The translations under genes and the position numbers were made by a program. A DNA stretch of 58,995 nucleotides, from positions 1 to 58,995 of the forward strand of contig CAZOEL010000042.1 in NCBI GenBank assembly GCA_964578835.1, read 5' to 3'. Shown here piece by piece: positions 6,902 to 14,728 of this stretch. The notes under the pieces were generated by a model. That model had not been told where the DNA came from. It was given only the letters and a program-made list of their open reading frames with translations, and ran no database searches. The DNA comes from CAZOEL01 sp964578835. GTDB taxonomy: Bacteria > Desulfobacterota > Syntrophobacteria > Syntrophobacterales > Syntrophobacteraceae. Each line of letters begins with the position of its first letter. The first letter of the stretch is position 1.

Positions 6902-7627
6902 TTGTATCGCGGCAAAAGCATAGCGCTGATCATACCGGCCAGGAACGAAGCACTGGCTCTGCCGGGCGTCTTGAGGGCGGTTCCCGGCAAAATAGATAGA
7001 GTCATCGTTACGGACAACGGTTCGACCGATGATACGGGAAAGATCGCCAAGGGCTGCGGCGCGCAGGTTGTAGCCGAACCGAGAGCCGGGTATGGGCGCG
7101 CCTGCCTTGCGGCTTTGGATGCCCTTGAATTCACTCCCCCCGATATCGTCGCCTTCGCGGACGGTGATGGCAGCGACGATCTTTCACGGCTCCTGGAGCT
7201 TCTCGATCCTCTGATAGAGGGGAGAGCCGACTTCACCCTTGCAAAGCGCATCCCGGTTGAGCCAAACGCATTGAGCCTTCAACAACGCTTTGGAAACTGG
7301 CTTGCAACAAGGCTCATTTGCCTCCTTTGGGGACATGACTACAAGGACTTGGGTCCCATGCGGGCGATCACCTGGCAGGCGCTGCGCCGCCTCGAGATGA
7401 GTGACCCCAACTATGGCTGGACCATAGAGATGCAGTTGAAGGCGCTTCGACACGGCCTGCGAATAGTAGAGCTTCCTCTCCCCTACCTGCGCAGAAGGGC
7501 CGGCCGATCCAAGGTCAGCGGAAAGTTCGCCGGATCCTTTAAGGCGGGAGCAAAGATCCTTTGGGTTATTGGCCGTGAAGCAGGGTTGGAAAAAAAGCTT
7601 TCCAGCGGTAAAAGCTCGCCAGATTGA
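6902..7627 (+). CDS. Family 2 glycosyltransferase, dolichyl/polyprenyl-phosphate mannose synthase-like
   Basis: This 241-residue cytoplasmic GT-A enzyme has IALIIPARNEA at the nucleotide-sugar site, VTDNGSTDDT, and FADGDGSDD as the DxD-type metal motif (residues about 75-83), followed by an acceptor-side GPMRAI motif and LPLPYLRRRAGRSKVSG. No membrane segments follow, so it resembles soluble DPM1-type synthases that charge a polyprenyl phosphate. The start is TTG with AGGAAG upstream. The membrane mannosyltransferase-like gene at 8529-10031 could use such a lipid-linked sugar, though this link is inference. Confidence 0.85.
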   Translation: MYRGKSIALIIPARNEALALPGVLRAVPGKIDRVIVTDNGSTDDTGKIAKGCGAQVVAEPRAGYGRACLAALDALEFTPPDIVAFADGDGSDDLSRLLELLDPLIEGRADFTLAKRIPVEPNALSLQQRFGNWLATRLICLLWGHDYKDLGPMRAITWQALRRLEMSDPNYGWTIEMQLKALRHGLRIVELPLPYLRRRAGRSKVSGKFAGSFKAGAKILWVIGREAGLEKKLSSGKSSPD

Positions 7628-7680
7628 GCGTAAAGAGACGGAAATCAGGCTGTAAGGCAAGCATACTTTAGGAGGCCAGA

Positions 7681-8574
7681 GTGAGAAGATGTATCCCCCC
7701 GTTCAGCGGAGGATCGGTCCGTTGCGCCGCTCCGCTTTTTCCCATGCTCAGTCTGAGCGTAATTCTCTTTCTATTTACCGGCGCAGGCCCCGCATTCGCC
7801 CTTGACCTTGCCCTCATGGAACCAAACGAGCTCGCGCATAAGCAAAACGCATGGGTCGTACTGGATGCAAGGCCCAAGTCCGAGTGGCTGGCGGACCATA
7901 TCCCCGGATCGCACTCGTTCTCCTGGGAGGACTACACCGAAACAGATCAAAAAGGAATACCGTATCGTGTATGGCAGCCCTTGGATCTGGCCTATGCTTT
8001 GGGAGAGATGGGAATAGAGGAGAATACTCCCATCGTCGTTTACGGAGATGCGGATAAGAGCTGGGGCGGAGAAGGCTGGTCATGCTGGGTGCTCGCCTGG
8101 CTTGGCCACAAGGGTCCCATTCGCCTTCTCTCCGGAGGCGTCCAGTCCTGGCGCCGCCAGGGACTTCCAATGAGAGCGGGGGACGAAGAGAAAGCGGAGG
8201 CTCCGGTCCGCTATCAGCCGGCTTTGAGATCTGAGCTCGATATCCAGGCATCCGAATTAGAGGAAAACGGAAGCTCGATGGTTTTGATCGACACCCGTTC
8301 CACTCTCGAGTGGTGGAAAGGACCTCTGCCCGGAGCCATCCACATTCCTTGGACCGAATTCTACACGGGTGAGGATCGAAAACCTCTCGGTCGAAATGCT
8401 CTTCAGAAGCTATTGAAAGAGCGTGGGGTGAATGGAGAGAAGCCGATTGTCTACTACTGCGCCGGTGGAGTCCGTTCAGGCTATGCCTGGATGGCGCATC
8501 AACTTAGCGGACTGCCGCCCGCGCGGAACTACGAGGGGGGCATGGAAGAGTGGAAGCGCCGCCAAAACAACTGA
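7681..8574 (+). CDS. Exported two-domain rhodanese (thiosulfate/3-mercaptopyruvate sulfurtransferase type)
   Basis: A 297-residue protein with a signal sequence (hydrophobic LFPMLSLSVILFLFTGAG, cleavage near AFA-LD at about residue 41) and two rhodanese domains. The first (about 45-160) has VVLDARPKSEWLADHIPGS but no cysteine in its active loop (VVYGDADKSWG). The second (about 185-293) ends with YYCAGGVRSGY, carrying the catalytic Cys that holds a persulfide. Start GTG has TAGGAGG upstream. It should act in the periplasm. The donor is unknown. Its 3' end overlaps the converging gene by 46 bases. Confidence 0.88.
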   Translation: MRRCIPPFSGGSVRCAAPLFPMLSLSVILFLFTGAGPAFALDLALMEPNELAHKQNAWVVLDARPKSEWLADHIPGSHSFSWEDYTETDQKGIPYRVWQPLDLAYALGEMGIEENTPIVVYGDADKSWGGEGWSCWVLAWLGHKGPIRLLSGGVQSWRRQGLPMRAGDEEKAEAPVRYQPALRSELDIQASELEENGSSMVLIDTRSTLEWWKGPLPGAIHIPWTEFYTGEDRKPLGRNALQKLLKERGVNGEKPIVYYCAGGVRSGYAWMAHQLSGLPPARNYEGGMEEWKRRQNN

Positions 8575-10031
8575 GCTAATGTCCGTCTACGGGCGAGCAT
8601 GGAGAGGAGAAATGAGCAGACGGGAGCAAGCCAGATGACGGCGGGAGTCCAGGCCCCTTCTACCCACAATCCGAGCAGAGTATATGGAATGAGCACTTGG
8701 TAGGAGAGAAAGACAGACCAGGCTAGAACCAGGCCGGTTGGGCCGGCTGCAAACGGAAAGATCCCGACGAGATACAGAGCATACCAGGGATAGAGAGTGG
8801 GTGCGAGGAGCAGGAACGTCAAAGAGATCCCGTAAAAGGTGTGCAACGCCAGGGAAAATGTTCGCCCGGCGACATCTGTCGCCAAGTCCTTCGATGTTTT
8901 CGTATGTGGAGTCGCCGAGCAGACTCGTAAATCCATCGTTCGTTCCAGTCTTCTTTTATCCAACCAGAACCTACTGTAGAACAAGGCCGACGCAAGAAAG
9001 AACAAAAGAGAGACGCATCCTCTGGCCGCATCACCCGAAATTGCGCTGCTGCGAAGGATCTTGAACAAAAAGCCTGAAAATTCCCAATTCCGGGCATAGA
9101 CGCCCAAGGTGGCCAATTCCTTCTTCAAATCCGGAAGAAAGATGATGCACAAAGCAAAGACGCCGGCCGAAAAGCCGATGCAGAAGAAGACCCTCGTCTG
9201 TTTCGGAATACAGAAGAGGCAGCCGGGAAGGAAAACCAAAGGAAAGAATTTCACCAGCACCGCACAGGCAAACACCAGACCTGAAGCGGCGGGAAGGATA
9301 GCTCGACGAAGAGCATCCAGACTGACTCCGTTGGTCGATGCGCTCGGAGCCCAACCAGAACGACAGGCCATCAGTAGAGAGATCGAAGCAAAAAAGAAGG
9401 CAAGGCCCGCACCGTCAATGTGCCCTGATCCGCCGATCTCCAGAATCGGAAGAGGGTGCCATGCGTAGAGAATGCTGCGCCATGGGGGAAGGCGAAGCGC
9501 CGTGAGCAATTGGATGAGAAGATAGCATGTAGCAAGATCCAGCCCCGTGAGCAGAACCTTAATTCCCAACACGCCGCCGAAAAAGGCGCCGGCGGCGAAG
9601 AGGAGTTGCGCTGCAGGCGGATAGATGGTGACCATATGGGGATGATTGATAAACCCGAGCAGATGAGCCATGGCTTCCGAGTGGGCATGAACGTCCGCGG
9701 GAGCCTGTGAATAGGGGTTGTGGCCCGCCAGGATTTGGAGCCCATCCCACAGATAGCGGTAAAGATCGTCGGAAAGCTCGGGCGAACGAAAAAGGAAAAG
9801 CAGCCTCAACACTGCGGCCGTCAAGAGGATGGTCCGGGCTGTCCAATTTACTCGGCGCGTCTCTCCAAGGTACAGCGCCACGGCAAGCAGTATCGATACG
9901 GCCGCCGTAACTCCCACGAGCATGGGCGTGGCAAGGCGCAGATCGGGCTCCATTGCCGGAAGGCAATAGGAGAGGGCAATCAGGAAGGGTATCAGGCGGT
10001 TAGCGAGACGCAACGGCAAAGATCTCGTCAC
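8529..10031 (-). CDS. Polytopic membrane glycosyltransferase, GT87/mannosyltransferase-like
   Basis: This 500-residue protein has about ten or more hydrophobic segments. The first periplasmic loop carries SPELSDDLYRYLWDGLQI followed by AGHNPYSQAP (residues about 83-112), which is the acidic signature of GT-C polyprenol-phosphate-dependent mannosyltransferase-like enzymes. These transfer a sugar from a lipid carrier to an envelope acceptor on the outer face of the membrane. It overlaps the upstream outer-membrane gene by 4 bases (ATGA), so they form an operon. The precise sugar and acceptor are not predictable. Confidence 0.8.
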   Translation of the reverse strand: MTRSLPLRLANRLIPFLIALSYCLPAMEPDLRLATPMLVGVTAAVSILLAVALYLGETRRVNWTARTILLTAAVLRLLFLFRSPELSDDLYRYLWDGLQILAGHNPYSQAPADVHAHSEAMAHLLGFINHPHMVTIYPPAAQLLFAAGAFFGGVLGIKVLLTGLDLATCYLLIQLLTALRLPPWRSILYAWHPLPILEIGGSGHIDGAGLAFFFASISLLMACRSGWAPSASTNGVSLDALRRAILPAASGLVFACAVLVKFFPLVFLPGCLFCIPKQTRVFFCIGFSAGVFALCIIFLPDLKKELATLGVYARNWEFSGFLFKILRSSAISGDAARGCVSLLFFLASALFYSRFWLDKRRLERTMDLRVCSATPHTKTSKDLATDVAGRTFSLALHTFYGISLTFLLLAPTLYPWYALYLVGIFPFAAGPTGLVLAWSVFLSYQVLIPYTLLGLWVEGAWTPAVIWLAPVCSFLLSMLARRRTLAQLFWRRFHSSMPPS

Positions 10032-10867
10032 TTCAGCTGGTAAGTAATAGCAAATGTATAGGTTGCGCCTTCGGTAGTATTTCTGCCGTAGATCTCAGGA
10101 GTGTAGCCGATCTCCATTCCCCACGCCTTTGTTATCTTATAGCCCAGCGCCATATCAAGTTTTCCGAGGTCGTAGCTGTTGGTAGCCGTTGGATTTCCCG
10201 ATGAGCTGAATTGCTCGCCGTTTTTCATGCTCAGGATACCGTCCAACTTAATCCTGCCATAGAGATCCCGGGTGAAGTCCATGCCAAATTCCACAAGATA
10301 TCTCAACTCGTCCGACGGTTCATCCAGACGCCAGCGGTAACCAACTTCGAAGTTGCAGTAACCTGGAATATAAGGCCACAGCGAGCGTCCGTAGAGCATT
10401 CTAAGTTCAAAATCAAACTGATCGTTTCCCAGCGGGAGCCGGTCGTTTTGATCGTAGTCTCCGGGAATTTTCACAAGGCCTTGAGACGAAAGAACCCCCC
10501 ATGAGCCGTCGGCTATTTTCCCCTTTATGCCCAGGTCCGCATCTCCGATTCCGTTGGAATCCAGTTCGTTTATAGAATCCTTTTTTTCGAGAAACTTATA
10601 ATAAAGAGCATTGAGGAGCGTGAATCTGTTGGTGAGTCCATACTCAATGTAGTTACTGATATTCATATCTCGGAAGCTCTTGAGATCCGTGTCGCCCAGA
10701 TCCATATGAAATTCTCGATCCGCAAAGTAATAATTGAAGGAGATCTTTTCATACAATTTGCCTGCCGGCATCGTCCATGCCCCGCCAAAACATGAAACAG
10801 AGGAGAAAAAGATACAAATTAAGGCCGTAACAATCGCTGGGATAAGCTTCTTCCGGTTTCTTTCCAC
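10028..10867 (-). CDS. Outer-membrane beta-barrel-like protein
   Basis: A 279-residue exported protein: signal peptide with LIPAIVTALICIFFSSVSC to about residue 26, then repeated amphipathic strands and aromatic turns (for example IEYGLTNRFTLLNALYYKF, MLYGRSLWPY, FEVGYRWRLDEPSDELRY) ending YTFAITYQLK. It resembles transporter-like or MetA-pathway barrels of about 12 strands. GTG at 10867 is preceded by GGAGG with 7-base spacing. The downstream gene is the GT87-like protein, overlapping by 4 bases. Function unknown. Confidence 0.75.
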   Translation of the reverse strand: MERNRKKLIPAIVTALICIFFSSVSCFGGAWTMPAGKLYEKISFNYYFADREFHMDLGDTDLKSFRDMNISNYIEYGLTNRFTLLNALYYKFLEKKDSINELDSNGIGDADLGIKGKIADGSWGVLSSQGLVKIPGDYDQNDRLPLGNDQFDFELRMLYGRSLWPYIPGYCNFEVGYRWRLDEPSDELRYLVEFGMDFTRDLYGRIKLDGILSMKNGEQFSSSGNPTATNSYDLGKLDMALGYKITKAWGMEIGYTPEIYGRNTTEGATYTFAITYQLK

Positions 10868-11132
10868 AATTGGCCTCCGTGGTTTCTATATTTTTTCCGT
10901 AGCTTGAGAGAAGTTTTGCAGGCTACAATCGGCGTCCGTTTTCGTCAAATCGGTAATTACAATGTATTTTTCACTTTTCATACGAAGTTCCAATGCCAAA
11001 AGCGGATCGCTTTATGGTATGGATGCAGCTCTCAACATCCATGGCGTTACACTGGAGCAGGAAATATGATGCCGCGCTATCCATTACGGGGCCGGCGGCG
11101 GCATATCATCGCACTCAATCTTGGTACGGGTT

Positions 11133-12584
11133 ATGTGGGTAACGTTGCACTTTCTTTCAATGGCGGGACTATGCCTCTACGGCCTTCATAGGCTGTGGCT
11201 TCTTGTCTGCTGGCGCAGGGAGCGCAGAAAACCTTGCTTCCCTCCTCCAACTTTGTCTTCTTATGAGGACCTTCCCATTGTTACTATTCAATTGCCTCTC
11301 TATAATGAGCGGTTTGTCGCGGGTCGCCTGATCGACGCCGTAGCCCGGCTTCACTGGCCCAGGGAAAAGCTGAGAATCCAAGTGCTGGATGATTCCACGG
11401 ATGATACCCGGGAGATCGTTGACGAGCGAATAGAGCACTGGCGTAATAGCGGAATCGACATGAGACTGATCAGGCGAGAAGATCGCAAGGGATATAAGGC
11501 GGGAGCGCTGAATAACGGCCTGATGCAGACCGAAGGCGAGTTCATAGCCATCTTCGATGCCGATTTTCTTCCTCCCGAAGACTTTCTGCTTCGCACCATG
11601 CCCTACTTCACTGACGACAAAGTTGGCATGGCGCAGGCGAGGTGGGATTTTCTCAACGCGGAGTATTCCTTGCTAAGCGGCGTTCAGGCATTGCTCTTAA
11701 AGCCGCATTTCAGCATAGAGCATTGGGTGAGATTCAAGAGAGGACTCTTTTTCAACTTCAATGGAACAGCAGGCGTCTGGCGCAGGAAAGCCATAGAATC
11801 GGCCGGAGGATGGCAGTCGGATACCGTTACGGAAGATCTCGACTTGAGCTATCGAGCCCAGCTCGCCGGTTGGAAGTTTGTCTATCTCGATGACGTCGCG
11901 GTTCCCTCCGAGCTACCCGTAACCCTGTCTTCCTTTCGAAGCCAACAGAAGAGATGGGCGAAAGGATCTATCCAGACCGCAAAGAAGGTGCTGCCGAAAC
12001 TTCTTTCATCATCGTTGCCGTTTCCAGTGAAGATTGAAGCGACAGCTCATCTTCTGGCCAACCTCGGCTGGCTTTTCGGCACGCTTGTCACCCTCACCGT
12101 GTATCCGGCAATAATCTGGCGGACGGATATCGGACCATATCAAATGCTCCGCATCGAGGGGCCGCTTTTTCTTTGTACAAGCGTTGCCATATTTTTCTTT
12201 TTTTTCGCTTTCACATGGAGCAGTAGATCAAAAATTCCTTACATTCACCTCTTGTCCCTGCCTGTTTTGAGCATAGGCATTGCGCCTTCCATCGCTCTTG
12301 CGGTATTGGAAGGGGCTCTGATTCGGGGCGGCGTTTTCGATCGCACGCCTAAATTCGGAGTGCATGGCAGGGAGCGCCTTCCGAGCTCGGCCTTTATCTA
12401 CCGGCAGAAGAAGTTTTTCTACCTTCTTATGAATGCCTTGTTTTTTGCATACAGCTTGATGCCCGTATTTTTCGCATGGCAAAGAGAAACCTGGCCGGCC
12501 ATACCCTTCCTGATGCTCTTTTCTTCTGGGTTTCTGGCAGTGATTATCCTTGACCTGAAGGAAATAAAAGAAGGCTTCCTATGA
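11133..12584 (+). CDS. Membrane family 2 glycosyltransferase, cellulose synthase-like
   Basis: About 483 residues. One N-terminal membrane helix (VTLHFLSMAGLCLYGLHRLW) precedes the GT-A domain, with DDSTDDTREIVDE (first Asp motif), IFDADFLPPEDFL (DxD), FNGTAGVWRR, TEDLDLSYRAQLAGW (TED) and QQKRWAKGS (Q/RxxRW), the full set for a processive-type beta-glycosyltransferase. Several C-terminal helices follow (about 300-350, 370-400, 430-480). No PilZ domain is seen. Product could be a glucan or glycolipid. ATG 11133 or TTG 11121 could start it; neither has a strong ribosome binding site. Confidence 0.88.
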   Translation: MWVTLHFLSMAGLCLYGLHRLWLLVCWRRERRKPCFPPPTLSSYEDLPIVTIQLPLYNERFVAGRLIDAVARLHWPREKLRIQVLDDSTDDTREIVDERIEHWRNSGIDMRLIRREDRKGYKAGALNNGLMQTEGEFIAIFDADFLPPEDFLLRTMPYFTDDKVGMAQARWDFLNAEYSLLSGVQALLLKPHFSIEHWVRFKRGLFFNFNGTAGVWRRKAIESAGGWQSDTVTEDLDLSYRAQLAGWKFVYLDDVAVPSELPVTLSSFRSQQKRWAKGSIQTAKKVLPKLLSSSLPFPVKIEATAHLLANLGWLFGTLVTLTVYPAIIWRTDIGPYQMLRIEGPLFLCTSVAIFFFFFAFTWSSRSKIPYIHLLSLPVLSIGIAPSIALAVLEGALIRGGVFDRTPKFGVHGRERLPSSAFIYRQKKFFYLLMNALFFAYSLMPVFFAWQRETWPAIPFLMLFSSGFLAVIILDLKEIKEGFL

Positions 12585-12585
12585 T

Positions 12586-12635
12586 GAGACAGAAGTCAGA
12601 ACGAGTACAAGGGCTAATATTCCGACTTCTGTCTC
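12586..12635. terminator. Bidirectional terminator-like inverted repeat
   Basis: GAGACAGAAGTC (12586-12597) is perfectly complementary to GACTTCTGTCTC (12624-12635) with a 26-base loop. It lies between the converging ends of the cellulose synthase-like gene and the four-domain rhodanese. The T-tract is poor, so it may be a repeat rather than an efficient terminator. Confidence 0.45.
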
Positions 12636-12656
12636 CGGGTTTAGACGAAGAATTCT

Positions 12657-14531
12657 TTATTCAAAAGGTCTGCCCGAAGGCGTCTGACACCAGCCTGGAG
12701 TAGCGCCGCCCGCACACGAGGGATCTTCAGTATAGCTCGTGCTCCAGCCCATCCAGCCATCCGAATAGTTGCGAATATTGTCGTAGCCCATTATGTGGGC
12801 ATAGAGAAACGCCAGAGCGGAACGATACCCTCCTCCGCAATAGAATATCGCTTCCTTGTCAAACATATTTGCCTCGCCTGAAGAGGCTATGCCTTGTTTG
12901 GCCCAAAGAGCGAGAATCTCCGTATAGCTGTGCAACGTTCCATCACTATCGCTGTACTCAGATGGAGAATCATCGGAATTGTGCAGCCAGAGAGCGCCAG
13001 GGATGCGACCTTTTGCTTCGAGGTAACTGTAGCCGCTGATAACTCCGTTGTATTCGTCTTCACTCCGTACGTCGCCCAAATACATGGCGGCATTCTGAGT
13101 GTATTGCGTGAAGACATAGTCGGTAGTCGCCAGATATTCCGGATGAACCTCACCGGTAAAGACTGTCGACGCCGGTTCATTGATGACGGTTTCTCCGGCG
13201 TATCCTCTTTCAAGCCATTTACCATACCCGCCGTTGAGAAAACGAACATCTTTCACACCGGCATAGCTTAGAATCCACCAGAGACGCGCGGCGAATATAT
13301 TGCTATCGCTATAGACAACCACGGTCGCGTCTTCAGTGATTCCCATGTTGCCCATTGCGGCATGAAGCTCCTCATCCGGCAGCAGGAACCATCTTGGATA
13401 CCCGTTTTCATAGGTATCGGAATTCGAATGGATAGCTCCAGGTATGTGTCCGCTCAAGTAGGCGGAAGCATCCTCGATTGCGCCCCACTGTGTTTCGAAT
13501 ATTACATACTTGTGATCCCTGCCATAAGGGTACTCGGGCGGAGCTGCTGTTGAGCTGCCTGGCGCATGGTAATCGATCAGGGCCTTTACCCAGGAAGGAT
13601 ATACGATAGCAGAAAAGCGGGGCGCCATTTCCATGGGAAGCGACAAATCGGCGCTCCATTCCGCTATGGAGGCGTCATAATTAGACACTTTGGCGTAGCC
13701 CATCAGTCGCAACAAGAAGTATACGAAGCCACTGCGGATGCCTATGGTGCAATATGAGGTGATTTGTTTCTCTTTTGTTATCCCTCTTGATTCGAACATT
13801 TGCTTGGCGTCGCTATAACTCAGCACACTCTTATCAGGTTTGAAAAACCAGGCATAAGGAATCTGAACAGCTGTAGGAATATGCCCTCCGCGGGTTTCTC
13901 CGTAAAGCTGCCAGCCAATGAATTCCTCATCAGTGCGGGCATCGATTATGGCAAATTTTTTGCCTCCGATCTTCTTCTTTATGCTCTTCTTATCCGCTCT
14001 AAGGGAAGCCTTCCTGGCGCCTTTGAACTTTGCCGGCGGAAGCGTAGCGATCGCAGTCTCGGTCGGTCTTTCATCCGCAATCCACTTGTCCCATCCGCCA
14101 TCAAGTATGTGTACTCTCTTGCAGCCAAGATACTCGAGCATCCAGAATATTCGACCGGCAGCCCCGAATGAAGCCGAGGTATTATCGTATATAACGAAGG
14201 TCATCCCGGAGGAAAGCCCCACCGCGCTCAATTTGCTTTTCAAATCCGCTAAGGGAAGCAATCCGCTTCCCGGGGTAAGAAAGTCGCCGAACTTGATGTT
14301 TATGGCGCCGGGGATGTGAGAGCTCTCGTAGCCCGACGTTCGTGCGTCAATGATGGTAAGATTCGATAAGCCAATGTTTTGCTGTACGGAGTCCGCTGAT
14401 ACCAGCAGCTTTGCATTGGGAAAATCGGGCTGTGAGGGAGCCAACTGGACCGATGGCCCGGCATGGCCGCCCGATACGAATAACATTACGGTAAACAGCA
14501 ACGATAAACCTACTAACCCCCACTTCTTCAT
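12657..14531 (-). CDS. Exported four-domain rhodanese (tandem sulfurtransferase)
   Basis: This 624-residue protein has a signal peptide (LVGLSLLFTVMLFVSGGHAG) and four rhodanese domains, at about 40-155, 185-295, 335-445 and 460-605. Domains 1 and 3 have inactive loops (VIYDNTSAS, VVYSDSNIF); domains 2 and 4 have catalytic cysteines, SYCTIGIRSG (C261) and FYCGGGYRSA (C565). It is therefore two thiosulfate-sulfurtransferase-like units in series. It should act in the periplasm on thiosulfate, mercaptopyruvate or polysulfide. A Cys-containing C-terminal tail (CAGG, WCQ) is extra. It runs opposite the cellulose synthase-like gene. Confidence 0.9.
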   Translation of the reverse strand: MKKWGLVGLSLLFTVMLFVSGGHAGPSVQLAPSQPDFPNAKLLVSADSVQQNIGLSNLTIIDARTSGYESSHIPGAINIKFGDFLTPGSGLLPLADLKSKLSAVGLSSGMTFVIYDNTSASFGAAGRIFWMLEYLGCKRVHILDGGWDKWIADERPTETAIATLPPAKFKGARKASLRADKKSIKKKIGGKKFAIIDARTDEEFIGWQLYGETRGGHIPTAVQIPYAWFFKPDKSVLSYSDAKQMFESRGITKEKQITSYCTIGIRSGFVYFLLRLMGYAKVSNYDASIAEWSADLSLPMEMAPRFSAIVYPSWVKALIDYHAPGSSTAAPPEYPYGRDHKYVIFETQWGAIEDASAYLSGHIPGAIHSNSDTYENGYPRWFLLPDEELHAAMGNMGITEDATVVVYSDSNIFAARLWWILSYAGVKDVRFLNGGYGKWLERGYAGETVINEPASTVFTGEVHPEYLATTDYVFTQYTQNAAMYLGDVRSEDEYNGVISGYSYLEAKGRIPGALWLHNSDDSPSEYSDSDGTLHSYTEILALWAKQGIASSGEANMFDKEAIFYCGGGYRSALAFLYAHIMGYDNIRNYSDGWMGWSTSYTEDPSCAGGATPGWCQTPSGRPFE

Positions 14532-14600
14532 TCCAATCCCCCATAGAATAGATGATGTAAAAACACTTCTGCTTTCGACTCATTTCGGGCGCATTTGCAA

Positions 14601-14657
14601 AAAGGGGGTAAAATGTAAGTCCCAAAGGGGCTTCGCGGCTACCCTTTTACCCCCTTT
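14601..14657. repeat. 13-bp perfect inverted repeat
   Basis: AAAGGGGGTAAAA (14601-14613) pairs with TTTTACCCCCTTT (14645-14657). It sits between two genes on the minus strand, the Fe-S/TVP38 fusion and the four-domain rhodanese, and is of the AGGGGGTAAAA repeat type. It could stop read-through but has no clean T-tract outside the arms. Confidence 0.55.
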
Positions 14658-14728
14658 CAACCAATGCGCCTCCTCATTTCCGCCACTGCAGCATTGCATC
14701 TCAAATGAGCCCTGCCTTGTTTATTGAA

